From: a virus | Virus record (IMG/VR): IMGVR_UViG_3300037882_001556 | Location: 1 to 34,112 of that record | DNA: 34,112 nucleotides | Direction: 5' to 3' (one strand) | Shown here: positions 12,045-20,953 of the stretch, one piece after another | How positions within the stretch are numbered: position 1 is the first letter of the stretch | How the letters are laid out: the number at the start of each line of letters is the position of its first letter | The notes under the pieces: model-generated | Database searches by the model: none | Told to the model about the DNA's origin: nothing | The model's input: only the letters and a program-made list of their open reading frames with translations | Position numbers and translations under genes: made by a program

Positions 12045-12490
12045 GCGGCGACTCGGATAGGGAACCCGAACCGCTGCCGAAGCACCCGGGAGGTAGGCCG
12101 ACCGTATGGACTCCCGAGACGGAACTCCGACTTTTCGAGGCGATCAGACTCGGCATCTCACTAAAGAACTCGGCTGCCTACGCAGGCATCGGGGAACAGA
12201 CGGTCTATGACCGGATGCGGAACGACGCCGAGTTTTCGGGGTCCGTCCAACGCGCGAGGGCAACAGCCGTCGCAACCGTCGCGATAGAAGCCAGCCGCAC
12301 AGAACATCCCGTCCGTCTGAAATACTGCCATCGCTACCTCGCCATCCATGACAACCAGATCGAGCCGCAGAAGATCGAGCATTCGGGCGGGATCGCGGTC
12401 ACTCTGGCGGACTTCTTCGATCAGGGAGCGCAAGAGTTAGACAACGATGAAAGCGATCAGAAGTCCGAAGGCGAGGCACCGCCCGCGTGA
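12041..12490 (+). CDS. terS: Terminase small subunit (149 aa)
   Basis: The ATG at 12041 overlaps the upstream stop (ATGA), and the gene ends in a GTGA overlap with the large subunit. It has the usual order: a disordered basic start, a PGGRPTVWTPE segment, then an HTH (LRLFEAIRLGISLKNSAAYA with GIGEQTVYDRMRND), then a helical oligomerisation region (GSVQRARATAVATVAIEASR) and an acidic tail. Small subunits of this type recognise the packaging site and feed DNA to the large subunit. Position immediately before the ATPase supports the call. Confidence 0.85.
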   Translation: MSGDSDREPEPLPKHPGGRPTVWTPETELRLFEAIRLGISLKNSAAYAGIGEQTVYDRMRNDAEFSGSVQRARATAVATVAIEASRTEHPVRLKYCHRYLAIHDNQIEPQKIEHSGGIAVTLADFFDQGAQELDNDESDQKSEGEAPPA

Positions 12491-13899
12491 TTATGGCTGT
12501 CGAATCAATTCCGACGACGCCAGATCCGAAGCGTGTCTTTGCCGCGTGCAAGGCTGATCCTCTCGTCTTCTCCGATCGGATACTGAAGCGCACGCGATGG
12601 GAAGGCCAGCGTGATATTCGTCGGGCGGTGCACGCTCATCGAAGGACTGAGGTTCATTCCGGGAATGGTGTTGGCAAGACTCACGAGCTCGCGGCGCTCG
12701 TAATCGAATGGGTGGTCACGAACAAGCTCGGCCGCGTCCTTTGCACTGGCCCGAGTTTCGAGGCGATCCGATCCGGACTTTGGCAGGAGGTCCGTCAACT
12801 CTTCTTCAACTATCGTGCGCTCACTGGCCATTCGATGAAGGGCCACATGGGCGAGCACGAATGGACGGTTGACCCCGGTCGAGATGCCGCCGTCGTAAGC
12901 GTGGATCAAATATCGTCGATTCAGGGTCGACGCGGGAAGCCGACGCTCATCATTGTCGACGAGGCGCAGGGTGTCGACGCCGATCTTTGGGACGCGCTCG
13001 AATCTTTGATGACGAGCGAAGCGTCTCGAATGGTTGCAAGCGGGAATCCACTTTGGCCGGAGGGACGGTTCTACGAGTTTTCCCGGTCGCCGGAATGGCA
13101 TCACATCGAGATATCGTGCCTCGACCATCCGAACGTGAAGCTTGGCCTCGAGAAGTTCGTCGGCGCGGTCACGAAGCTAAGCGTCGAGGAGAAGCGGCGC
13201 GCGTGGGGAGAAGAGGACCATAGGTATATCGCCCGCGTCCTCGGCCGCTACCCGGAAGGTGCGGGCCATCGACTCGTCACGTTGCGAGACCTGACCGCTT
13301 CCGCATCGGTCGACACTTCGACGCTTCCGAAGGATGGACTGCATGTCGGCATTGACGTTGCCGGCGACGGTGGTGACTTGAACGTTGCGTCTATCGTGAA
13401 AGACCGTGTCCTCGTCGATCAGGAATCGTGGGGCGGTATCGACACAATGGCGACGACTGGCCGGATCGTTCGGCTCATGGCGCGAGTCGGCGCGAAGCCC
13501 GGAAACGTTCACATCGACAAGTGCGGACTTGGCGTTGGAATCGTCAACCGGCTTTGGGAACTCGGTCACTACGTCGACGGCGTGGACTTCGGCGCTGGCG
13601 CGGTTGGCGATTGGGCTGATTCGATGCCGCATGACAGGTTCGCGAATCGTCGCGTCGAGCTTTACTGCGCGACGGCGACCGCGATTCGGCACGGTCAATT
13701 GTCAGTTCCAGAACGATTCAAGGAAACTCGCGAAGACTTGATGGCGGTTGACTTCATTCCTCCGGCATCGGATGGCGGTCTCAAGCTCGAAAAGAAGGAG
13801 CAAGTGAAGAAGCGGATCGGCCGATCTCCGGACCACGGCGACAGCCTTTGCCTTTCGATGTCACGCATGGGACAGAGGAGTTACCTCGCATGCGGTTGA
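12487..13899 (+). CDS. terL: Terminase large subunit (470 aa)
   Basis: The GTG at 12487 (GTGA overlap) is the likely start; an ATG two codons later is possible. The ATPase half has Walker A SGNGVGKT (about 58-65), a coupling region, and Walker B LIIVDEAQ (about 154-161). The RNase H-like nuclease half has the three expected acidic sites: GIDVAGDGGD (about 288), VHIDKCGLGVGIVNRL (about 342) and SPDHGDSL (about 449). It moves DNA into the prohead and cuts the concatemer. The sequence alone does not settle cos versus headful packaging. Confidence 0.95.
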   Translation: MIMAVESIPTTPDPKRVFAACKADPLVFSDRILKRTRWEGQRDIRRAVHAHRRTEVHSGNGVGKTHELAALVIEWVVTNKLGRVLCTGPSFEAIRSGLWQEVRQLFFNYRALTGHSMKGHMGEHEWTVDPGRDAAVVSVDQISSIQGRRGKPTLIIVDEAQGVDADLWDALESLMTSEASRMVASGNPLWPEGRFYEFSRSPEWHHIEISCLDHPNVKLGLEKFVGAVTKLSVEEKRRAWGEEDHRYIARVLGRYPEGAGHRLVTLRDLTASASVDTSTLPKDGLHVGIDVAGDGGDLNVASIVKDRVLVDQESWGGIDTMATTGRIVRLMARVGAKPGNVHIDKCGLGVGIVNRLWELGHYVDGVDFGAGAVGDWADSMPHDRFANRRVELYCATATAIRHGQLSVPERFKETREDLMAVDFIPPASDGGLKLEKKEQVKKRIGRSPDHGDSLCLSMSRMGQRSYLACG

Positions 13900-16229
13900 T
13901 CCAGCGAGTTCGGTCGATGCTCGGAGGCAAGGCGCAGACTCGATCTGCTGCCGATAGCCTGTTCGCGAATGACGGCGCACTCCTCGCGCAATCGATGGGA
14001 TCGGCTTCCGCCGGGAACGTCTCGAATCCGTACCAGCAGATCGCTTGGACGTTCGCCGCGATCGGGACAATCTCTCGCGCGATTGCGTCCGTCCCATTCC
14101 GCGTGATGCGTGGAGAGGAGCACGATGAATCCCATCCGCTTCAATCGTTCTTTGACCGTCCGTCTGCCGATCTTCCTATCTCGCAGTTTTGGACGGCAAC
14201 GATCTGTTCGCTTGAGCTGACCGGCGATTGCTACTGGATTCTCACGGCGAAGGACGGGCGACTTCGCATCGGTGAACCGCCTTACGCAGCGGTCCCCGTG
14301 AACGGTCGAGCGATCAAGCCGGTCGATAAATCTGGACGTGCGATGAAGTCGGCCGATCTTTGGGCCAGACCGTCAGGATACAAGCTCGGCGACTCTTCGA
14401 TCATTCTCGAACCACACGAGGTCTGCCGATTCAGATATTGGGATCCGTCCGACCGATGGGGCGGGATGTCACCGCTCGAACCGGCTCGCCTTTCGATGCA
14501 AGGTTACGTTGCGTCGGAAGCGTGGAACACGTCATTTTTCGCGAACGCTGCCGATCCGGGTGGTTCTCTTGAGGTCGCCGACTTCCTGTCGCCTGACCAA
14601 CAGAAGCAAATCCTTAAGGCGTGGAACGACGCGCACGGCGGGCCTTGGAATCGAGGCAAGACAAACCTTGCAATGGGCGGGACGAAGTACGTTCCCAACG
14701 GTCGATCGCAAAAGGACGCCGAGTTCATGCGATGGCTTGAGTGGACGCGGGATGAACTCCTCGTGGTTCACGGCGTGCCGAAGGCGATCCTGTCGATTAC
14801 GGATCAGTTGAACTATGCGACGCACCTCGGGCAGACTCGCGTATTTTGGGAGACGAAAATCCTCCCGTTGATGCAAGACATCGAGGGAGCGCTTTGGACG
14901 TTCATTTTCGCAGGCGTCGAAAACGGCGCACTCGAAGGACGTTTCGATACGTCTCAAGTTCCAGCTCTTTCGTCTGACCTGACCGAGCGGATTGGCAACG
15001 CAACTGCGATGGCGAACCTCGGATGGTCGCCGGACGCGGTCAACGAGCGGTTCCGGCTGGGCATGCCGGAGCTTGGCGCGATCGATCCGGCGCTTGGCGT
15101 TGAAGGTGACGTCATCGCTTCCGACGCGCCGATGTCCGATGCGCAGATCGTTGCGCTAACTGGAATCGTTGCGCAGGTCGCGGACGGAACGTTGCCCTAC
15201 CAGTCAGCCGTTGAACTCGTCCAGATCGCGTTCCCGACGATCGACGCGGCCGCTGCCGCGAAGCTACTCGGGCCGGCGGCGAAGTTCTCGCCGGCCAAAC
15301 CGAAAGAAGACGACGACTCCCCGCCGGCCGATAAAGGCACGGGGGATCAACCGAATCCGCCGGCAAAGTCCGGCGATGCGCCCATTGATGCCGATAGTCC
15401 GTCAGCGGGGAACGTCGTCACCTTATCCGCCGCGCCGCTTGTCATCGTGCACGGTCATCGGATGTCGCCGAAGGAAGCGGCCCGCGCCTATGACGCGTGG
15501 GTCCGCGACCGCGTGCCGGCCGTCAATCGCCGGCTCACGAAGGCGATGCGCGACTATCTCGCGTCGCTCAAGCGCGAGCAGCTTCGGTTGATGAAGGCTT
15601 GGCGCGAGACCTACGACCTCGGCGACGACGCGAAGATCCCGCCGCTCACCGAATCGGACCTGAGGCAGATCCTTTTCGCGCGGCAGAAGTGGGACGCCGA
15701 GATCAAGAAAAAGGGACTCGGCCCGATCGGCGACATCGTGAAGGCGAGCGCCGACCAGGCCGCGCGTGAACTCGGCGTCGGGTTCATGAAGGCGACCGAT
15801 CCGCTGATTCTCGAGGTGCGCGGCCGCGTGGTCGGCGCGCTGGTCCAGGTCAACGCGAACACCCGTAAGGAAGTGCGATCGATCCTGATCGGTGCGCAGT
15901 CGAAAGGTTTGACGATCAACGAAACTTCGGAGCTTCTCGCGCAGCGGATGGAAGGGATCGGCGGCTATCCGCGCGCGCTCCGGATCGCCCGCACCGAGCA
16001 GGGGTTCGCGACCTCGACGACGCGATACGACGTCATGCAGTCCGAGGGGATCGAGCGGCACCAGTGGCGCGCGTCGTCGCTTGGGCCGCGTCCGTCGCAC
16101 GAGGCCACGAACGGGCAGATCGTGACGATCGGCGAGAGGTTCCGGAACGGGTTGATTCATCCTCATGAACTCGGCGCACCGCCGGAGGAAGTCTGTAACT
16201 GCTCATGCCGAGCGGTTGCCGTGGAGTAA
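13890..16229 (+). CDS. Portal protein fused to MuF/SPP1 gp7-type head protein (779 aa)
   Basis: The ATG at 13890 has AGGAG nine bases upstream and overlaps terL by ten bases. Residues 1 to about 430 are a HK97-type portal: NPYQQIAWTFAAIGTISRAI, a SFFDRPSADL-type loop, LEPARLSMQGYVASEAWNTS, and RDELLVVHGVPKAIL. A Pro/Asp-rich linker (about 460-510) follows. From about 515 to 779 there is a MuF (Mu gpF/SPP1 gp7) domain: a helical SPKEAARAYDAW region, then RIARTEQGFATSTTRYDVM (from about 698), W-R-A-S, HEATNGQIV and a C-terminal CNCSCRA. Usually these are two adjacent genes. The fused form would place the MuF domain at the portal ring inside the head. No toxin domain is attached. Confidence 0.85.
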   Translation: MRLIQRVRSMLGGKAQTRSAADSLFANDGALLAQSMGSASAGNVSNPYQQIAWTFAAIGTISRAIASVPFRVMRGEEHDESHPLQSFFDRPSADLPISQFWTATICSLELTGDCYWILTAKDGRLRIGEPPYAAVPVNGRAIKPVDKSGRAMKSADLWARPSGYKLGDSSIILEPHEVCRFRYWDPSDRWGGMSPLEPARLSMQGYVASEAWNTSFFANAADPGGSLEVADFLSPDQQKQILKAWNDAHGGPWNRGKTNLAMGGTKYVPNGRSQKDAEFMRWLEWTRDELLVVHGVPKAILSITDQLNYATHLGQTRVFWETKILPLMQDIEGALWTFIFAGVENGALEGRFDTSQVPALSSDLTERIGNATAMANLGWSPDAVNERFRLGMPELGAIDPALGVEGDVIASDAPMSDAQIVALTGIVAQVADGTLPYQSAVELVQIAFPTIDAAAAAKLLGPAAKFSPAKPKEDDDSPPADKGTGDQPNPPAKSGDAPIDADSPSAGNVVTLSAAPLVIVHGHRMSPKEAARAYDAWVRDRVPAVNRRLTKAMRDYLASLKREQLRLMKAWRETYDLGDDAKIPPLTESDLRQILFARQKWDAEIKKKGLGPIGDIVKASADQAARELGVGFMKATDPLILEVRGRVVGALVQVNANTRKEVRSILIGAQSKGLTINETSELLAQRMEGIGGYPRALRIARTEQGFATSTTRYDVMQSEGIERHQWRASSLGPRPSHEATNGQIVTIGERFRNGLIHPHELGAPPEEVCNCSCRAVAVE

Positions 16230-16232
16230 ATC

Positions 16233-17180
16233 ATGTCGAAAGTTGTTGAACCTTCTTCGATGCGTTTCGAGGCTCCGGTTGCGTTCCGCAAGCTCTCGCG
16301 CAAAGGCGAGAACGGCGAGGAGCGGTATCGTTTCGTCATCGCTACTCAGCGCGTCGCTCTTGATGATGGCGTCGTCTTGATGGATGGCGTCGACCTCGAA
16401 AGGTTCATGGCGAATCCGATCGTCAAGCTCGACCATTGGGATCGGTTTGGCCGTTGCGTCGAAATCGAAAGAGTCGGCGACACGCTCGAGGGAGTGATGG
16501 AGATCGCGCCGGAGGACGCGCTTTCAGAGGGCGCGGCGAAAGCGGCAAAGTTCATGCGATGGTGCGGATTCGGCGCGGCTTCGATCGGGTTTGTCCCGAC
16601 CGTTCGCGACTCGCGACCGTCGGCCGAAGAGATCGAGTCGTATGGGCTCGATCCGAAACGTGGATGGATCGCGCGCAAGTGGCAGCTTCTCGAATGGAGC
16701 TATGTCGATATTGGGAGCGACCCGGGCGCGTCGATGAAAAAGGGCGCAACGCGAGCTGACATGTTCGCTCGAGCCGCGACTATCCGCGCGGACATGGGGC
16801 CGATGGACGACGAGACCGACTCTATTCCTGACGACGCGGAAGACGCGCCGAAGGAACCGGAGAAGGGCGACGACGACGAGAAGACTCCCGCATGGGCAAA
16901 GGCCATTGCCGATGGGATCAACGCGGTCGCGGGAAAGCTTGACGCTCTCGCGACTGAAAGCGCGGCCATCGCTGGCAAGGTCGCCGAAATCCTTTCGATT
17001 ATCGGCGACGAAGGCGAGCCATCAAAAGAACCAGACACCGCGTCCGGCGAAACCGACGAGCCGGACGACGAGCCGAGCCCGGAAGACGAGAAGGGCCGCA
17101 ACATTGCGGCCTCTCTCGCGGCGCTCACCGCGTCGGCAGCGAAGCTCAACGAAATTTCACGGAGGCAGAAAAATGCCTGA
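16233..17180 (+). CDS. HK97-type prohead protease with scaffold-like C-terminus (315 aa)
   Basis: GGAG six bases before the ATG at 16233 supports the start. Residues 1-170 fit the S78 herpes/HK97 protease fold: H68 in VKLDHWD is the likely catalytic His, S117 in FGAASIGFVP is the likely Ser, and LLEWSYVDIGSDPGA closes the fold. From about 190 the protein becomes Asp/Glu/Pro-rich, then a coiled-coil-like Ala-rich helix (IADGINAVAGKLDALATESA), then a final helix. This suggests that the scaffold is joined to the protease. It would guide and then cleave the capsid precursor. The stop overlaps the capsid gene start. Confidence 0.8.
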   Translation: MSKVVEPSSMRFEAPVAFRKLSRKGENGEERYRFVIATQRVALDDGVVLMDGVDLERFMANPIVKLDHWDRFGRCVEIERVGDTLEGVMEIAPEDALSEGAAKAAKFMRWCGFGAASIGFVPTVRDSRPSAEEIESYGLDPKRGWIARKWQLLEWSYVDIGSDPGASMKKGATRADMFARAATIRADMGPMDDETDSIPDDAEDAPKEPEKGDDDEKTPAWAKAIADGINAVAGKLDALATESAAIAGKVAEILSIIGDEGEPSKEPDTASGETDEPDDEPSPEDEKGRNIAASLAALTASAAKLNEISRRQKNA

Positions 17181-18405
17181 TGAACTCAAAGCACTGACCG
17201 ATGCGACTGGACAGATCCAGCGTGGCATCGAGTCCATCACGGCCGAACAGGCCGAGCAGAAGCGCGCCATCGCGTCGATGCAGGAACGACTCAGGGCAGG
17301 ATCGCTTTCGATGCCCGGTCTCGAGTCCGACGAGTATCGAAAGAAGTACAGTCTTGCCCGTGCGGCTCAGGCCATCTACACGGGGGACTACCGGCACGCT
17401 CAGTTCGAGTGCGGCGTAAGTGACGAACTCAAGCGGAGACTGAGCGGCGAGGTCGAGAATCGAGTTTTCTCGACGTTGGCCGGTGGCACGGGTGGGTTCC
17501 TTGTCCCGCCGGAAGTCATGCCGGGCGTCGTTCAGGCGCTCGAGGGACAGGCGAAGCTCAGGGCTCTTGGCGTGACCGTCGTCAAGCCAAGCGGATACCC
17601 GTATTCGATCGTCAAAGAAACGTCGACGGCTTCGGCCTCGGCGGCTTCGGAACTCGGTACCTACTCCGAGCAGTCAGTCACGTTCGGGAAGATCGACCTT
17701 CTGCCGAAGAAGGTCGCCATCCGATTCGTGCTGACGCAGGAACAGGTGATGTGGGCGAATCCTCAAACCGAGCAGGTGATCGATCGCAAGATCGGCGTCG
17801 GCATTGCGAACGAGGAAGACCGGCAGATCATCAATGGCGGGCTCCTGCCGTCGGAGATGCTCGGCATCCTGAACACGACTGGAATCCTGACGACGGCAGG
17901 CATCGCGACGAGTCAGCTGTTCTGGGGCGATATCAATCGCGCTTGGTCGAAGCTGATGAACGCGAACGCTGACCAAAGCGGCGGCGCGTTCGGCGTGCTG
18001 ATGCACTCGATCGAGTGGGCGAAGCTCGCACGTCAGCTCGTCCGCGCGGTTTCGACCACGCAGGCGGAAGATGAGGGAGCAAGCTTCACCGGCGGGTTCC
18101 CGTTCATGTCGGAGAAACGGTTCAAGGAGATCACGGGGTTCCTCGGCGCTCACAATACGATCGTTCCGAAGACACTTGGCGCAGGCGCTACCGAGTCGTT
18201 CCCGATCACCGGCAACTTCCGCGACTACTACCTTGCCGAGTTCGGCGGGATGGTACTGACCAAGAGCGACACGGCGACAGACGGAACCTACAACGCTTTC
18301 ACTCAAGACCTCGTCCATGTGAAGGCGGTTGTCTGGCGTGATGGCGCAGCGGTTCGTCCGTCATCTTTCCACAGTACTACGGGGATCGTTCTCGGACCGG
18401 CGTGA
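17173..18405 (+). CDS. Major capsid protein, HK97 fold (410 aa)
   Basis: GGAGG eight bases before the ATG at 17173 gives a strong start that overlaps the protease stop by 8 bases. The N-terminal 90 residues form a coiled-coil delta/scaffold domain (LKALTDATGQIQRGIESITA, EQKRAIASMQERL) that the protease would remove. The capsid domain starts near FSTLAGGTGGFLVPPEV, the typical N-arm, and continues with SEQSVTFGKIDLLPKKVAIR (E-loop/P-domain), IGVGIANEEDRQIING and a C-terminal beta strand (HVKAVVWRDGAAV). Length and gene order agree with HK97-type capsids. Confidence 0.9.
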   Translation: MPDELKALTDATGQIQRGIESITAEQAEQKRAIASMQERLRAGSLSMPGLESDEYRKKYSLARAAQAIYTGDYRHAQFECGVSDELKRRLSGEVENRVFSTLAGGTGGFLVPPEVMPGVVQALEGQAKLRALGVTVVKPSGYPYSIVKETSTASASAASELGTYSEQSVTFGKIDLLPKKVAIRFVLTQEQVMWANPQTEQVIDRKIGVGIANEEDRQIINGGLLPSEMLGILNTTGILTTAGIATSQLFWGDINRAWSKLMNANADQSGGAFGVLMHSIEWAKLARQLVRAVSTTQAEDEGASFTGGFPFMSEKRFKEITGFLGAHNTIVPKTLGAGATESFPITGNFRDYYLAEFGGMVLTKSDTATDGTYNAFTQDLVHVKAVVWRDGAAVRPSSFHSTTGIVLGPA

Positions 18406-18430
18406 TGCTGACCGGGAGGAGGGCCAATAC

Positions 18431-18850
18431 ATGAGCAGTGGAATTCACGAAACGATCAGGGTGGTCAAGGGCAAGGCGGATCTTTCCGTCGCTGCGGCCA
18501 CCGGGATCGAGGGCATCGCGGTTGACACGCTTGGATTCGACGATTGCCTTGTCGTCATGGACACGGGCACAGCGAATACTTCGATCGAGAACATCATCGT
18601 TGAGGAGTGTGCGACTTCTGGCGGCACCTTCACGGCCGTCACAGGTGCAGCCTTTGCGACGGTGACGACTTCGCTCGACGACAACGCCTATGTCGGGCGC
18701 ATTTACCTCGGGCCGAGGCAGAGGTTTTTGCACATCCAGTTCGACGTCGTCGGCACGGCGGCAGATGTTTCTTTCATGTTCATCCTGTCGAGGGCAACCG
18801 AGATGCCGGTGAGCCAGCAGAACACGCTGGTTTTCAACGTCCTGACCTGA
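18431..18850 (+). CDS. Capsid decoration-like beta protein (139 aa)
   Basis: The ATG at 18431 has GGAGGAGGG 6-14 bases upstream, one of the strongest ribosome sites in the window, consistent with an abundant structural protein. The sequence is almost all beta strands: GFDDCLVVMDTGTANTSIEN, IIVEECATSGGTFTAVTG, and RFLHIQFDVVGTAADVSFMF. This pattern (GxD-hydrophobic strand, insertion of a deviation value, Y-[VI]-R strands) is one I recall in small phage beta-sandwich proteins next to capsid genes. A head decoration role is inferred from position, ribosome site and fold; tail attachment is a weaker alternative. Confidence 0.65.
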   Translation: MSSGIHETIRVVKGKADLSVAAATGIEGIAVDTLGFDDCLVVMDTGTANTSIENIIVEECATSGGTFTAVTGAAFATVTTSLDDNAYVGRIYLGPRQRFLHIQFDVVGTAADVSFMFILSRATEMPVSQQNTLVFNVLT

Positions 18851-18866
18851 TTTGAGAAGCGGGATC

Positions 18867-18895
18867 GGTCGGCGCGTTGTAATGGCGCGCCGACC
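18867..18895 (+). terminator. 10-bp hairpin after the capsid and decoration genes
   Basis: GGTCGGCGCG (18867-18876) and CGCGCCGACC (18886-18895) pair perfectly around a 9-base loop in the 62-base gap between the decoration-like gene and the connector. No U-run follows (ACTTCAATC), so strict termination is unlikely. It is better seen as an attenuator or 3' stability stem that keeps capsid expression above that of downstream genes. Confidence 0.45.
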
Positions 18896-18912
18896 ACTTC
18901 AATCGAGATCGA

Positions 18913-19500
18913 ATGAACCTCACCACGATCGAGCGTTGCAAGACGCAACTTGAGAACTACGACGGGAAACGCGACGCGATCCTGTCGCAGATCATTATCG
19001 ACGTGAGCGCATCGGCAGAGCAGTTCATGCGGCGGCATGCGGAGGCGATTTCGAGGACGGAATACTTCGACGTTTGTCCGGGTCGTAGGACGTTCCAGCT
19101 GCGAGGCTATCCGGTGACGTCGGTCACTACGATCCATTCGGACGCTTCGAGGTCGTATGGTTCGGACACGCTGATTTCTTCCGCCGACTACGCGCTGCAA
19201 TCCGAGATCGGCATGATCGATTTCGTCGAGGCGCAGCCGGAAGTCGGGGTCAGGTCGGTCAAGGTGGTCTATGTCGGCGGTATGGCAGCGACGACGGCAG
19301 CATTCGTGACCGCGTTTCCGGAGATCGAAAAGGCGGTTCGCATCCAGTGCATTGAGGAGTTCCGCCGGAATAGCTCGTTTGGGTCGAATGCGACTTCGGT
19401 CGGCGGCGGCAGTGTGAGCTACACCGGGCAGGTCGATTTCCTCGACTACGTCAAGGCGATACTCAACCGGTTTGCCAACATGGGACACCTATTCGCGTGA
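18913..19500 (+). CDS. Head-tail connector (gp6-like) (195 aa)
   Basis: The ATG at 18913 follows a weak GAGAT. The protein begins with helical NLTTIERCKTQLENYDGKRD, then LSQIIIDVSASAEQFMRRHA, a typical connector N-domain that packs on the portal. A central beta part follows (RTFQLRGYPVTSVTTIHSDA, SADYALQSEIGMIDF, VKVVYVGGMAATTAAFVTAF). A C-terminal helix (EIEKAVRIQCIEEFRR) completes the fold seen in HK97 gp6 and SPP1 gp15. It would form the ring below the portal. The ending GTGA overlap couples it to the next gene. Confidence 0.75.
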   Translation: MNLTTIERCKTQLENYDGKRDAILSQIIIDVSASAEQFMRRHAEAISRTEYFDVCPGRRTFQLRGYPVTSVTTIHSDASRSYGSDTLISSADYALQSEIGMIDFVEAQPEVGVRSVKVVYVGGMAATTAAFVTAFPEIEKAVRIQCIEEFRRNSSFGSNATSVGGGSVSYTGQVDFLDYVKAILNRFANMGHLFA

Positions 19501-20123
19501 CTTCGCCAGCAGTGAAAATGCCGGTGAAGACTGAAGGTCTGAAGGAGAAGATCCAGCGACTTCAGGAAGCGTACATTGCTGAGATGTCAGCCGAGATGAA
19601 GGCGGCGACTACCAACTTTGTTCAAGACTTTGACAAGCGCAAACATAACGGACGGCCCGGGGTGTTTGTCCGGACTGGCGCGATGGCTCGGTCGTTCCAG
19701 CCGATTCGGTATCCGGATATGCTTACGACAGGGTGCGCTTACGTCGGGAACAAGTATGCGGCGACGCATGAATACGGGGATAAAAGACGCCCGGCGAGAG
19801 CGCGGTTCCTCGCGATTCCGCTGGACGCGGCGAAGACCGCGAGGGGAGTGATGAGTCAACCGCCCCGCGCTTGGAAGGGCGCATTCTTCATTCGATCGAA
19901 GAAGGGCAACATCCTCCTCGTCATGCGGAAGAAGGTCGGTCTTGGGAAGAAAGCGCGAGTCGAACTTGTCCCGCTTTTCGTGCTGAAAAAGCGCGTCCGG
20001 ATTCCGGCTCGACTCGGTCTACGCGCCGAGTGGAAAAAGTACTGGTCAAAAAGAGGCCGTGGAATGTTGCGTCTCGTGGCACGGCAGAAGCGACTTGCCC
20101 GCGCGATGAGGAGTAACAGCTAA
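19497..20123 (+). CDS. Neck/tail-completion protein, HK97 gp10-like (208 aa)
   Basis: The GTG at 19497 overlaps the connector stop; an ATG at 19518 is an alternative. The centre carries the hallmark block of the HK97 gp10/Mu gpG type: VFVRTGAMARSFQP, CAYVGNKYAATHEYGD, then ARARFLAIPLDAAK. The N-terminus is helical. The C-terminal 60 residues are unusually basic (LVLRK-type runs such as RVRIPARLGLRAEWKKYW and a terminal RQKRLARAM). The basic tail could contact DNA in the neck. Function is head-tail joining or tail completion. Confidence 0.75.
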   Translation: MTSPAVKMPVKTEGLKEKIQRLQEAYIAEMSAEMKAATTNFVQDFDKRKHNGRPGVFVRTGAMARSFQPIRYPDMLTTGCAYVGNKYAATHEYGDKRRPARARFLAIPLDAAKTARGVMSQPPRAWKGAFFIRSKKGNILLVMRKKVGLGKKARVELVPLFVLKKRVRIPARLGLRAEWKKYWSKRGRGMLRLVARQKRLARAMRSNS

Positions 20124-20476
20124 TGGCTTTTACTCCCGTTGAACCGTGGCCGCTCCCCATCAATGCTCGCATTGTGACGGACGTTTTGACTTCGACTCAA
20201 GAATCTGGGATGGTACTTCGACGACAGAGGTTCCCGAGGCTGAAGGCCGGCCGCGTGTTCGAGGCGGATTTCGAGTTCCAGTCGAGTGCGGCTGCGGCGG
20301 CTTGGCTCGCTCAGGTCCGCGCGCTGAAAGGATCGGCGCTTGACGATGACTTCGTTTTGCCCGGATTCGGGACGGTCAGGTGTCGGTTCGCAGATGACAC
20401 GTTCACGGCGTCTCGTCGTGGTCCGACGAACCGAGTTTATACGGTTCGGCTGATCGAGGAGCCGAGGCACGCATGA
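20123..20476 (+). CDS. Putative neck or tail protein (117 aa)
   Basis: The ATG at 20123 shares its A with the preceding TAA stop. The protein begins MAFTPVEPWPLPINARIVTD and shows beta-rich sequence with a helical SSAAAAAWLAQVRALKG insert, then GFGTVRCRFADDTFTASRRG and a final strand (YTVRLIEEP). No known motif is seen. The length and the place between a gp10-like and a tail-terminator-like gene suggest a neck or head-closure component. The identity remains open. Confidence 0.6.
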   Translation: MAFTPVEPWPLPINARIVTDVLTSTQESGMVLRRQRFPRLKAGRVFEADFEFQSSAAAAAWLAQVRALKGSALDDDFVLPGFGTVRCRFADDTFTASRRGPTNRVYTVRLIEEPRHA

Positions 20477-20943
20477 GCACTCCAAATATCCCGATTCGAG
20501 AACGGGTGCTCGACAACATTCGGTCGACTCTCGAATTGGTTCTTGCCGGTGATGCTTACCATTCGACGGTTGGCACAGTTTCGAGAAAGCTTCTCCCGCC
20601 TCCGGACATGAACAGTTCTACGACTCTGATCGTTTGGTCTCCGAGCGACACGACGTCGTTTATCGAAGGGTCAGGTGTCGGTACGACGACGACTGAGATG
20701 GTGGTCAACGTCGATGCGTATATCCGAACGGACTCGGCGAGCGACACGGAAGCGAACCTTTTGGCGTGCGACATCGAAAAGGCAGTGCTCGCGGATCGGT
20801 ACAGAGGCAACTACGCGAAGAACACTCGGCCGGTCGGACGGCAGGTCATAACGGAAGATGAAGGAGACGGTTGGTCTTTCCTACGTCTGACGTTCGCGGT
20901 CACTTACAGGCATTCATTCGCGGCCCCCGGGACGCAAGTTTGA
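20473..20943 (+). CDS. Tail terminator-like protein (156 aa)
   Basis: The ATG at 20473 overlaps the upstream stop (ATGA). The fold pattern is that of gpU-type terminators: an N-terminal helix (IRERVLDNIRSTLELVLAGD), a hinge with RKLLPPPDMNSST, central strands (TTLIVWSPSD, EMVVNVDAYIRTDSASD), a helix (EANLLACDIEKAVLADRY) and a final strand (LRLTFAVTYRHSF). Such proteins cap the tail tube and join it to the head. Position immediately before the tube gene agrees. Confidence 0.7.
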   Translation: MSTPNIPIRERVLDNIRSTLELVLAGDAYHSTVGTVSRKLLPPPDMNSSTTLIVWSPSDTTSFIEGSGVGTTTTEMVVNVDAYIRTDSASDTEANLLACDIEKAVLADRYRGNYAKNTRPVGRQVITEDEGDGWSFLRLTFAVTYRHSFAAPGTQV

Positions 20944-20953
20944 GGGATCAATC

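Noticed and set aside
15423-16166. 247-aa antisense open frame in the portal-MuF gene
   Set aside because: Shadow of the conserved MuF domain.
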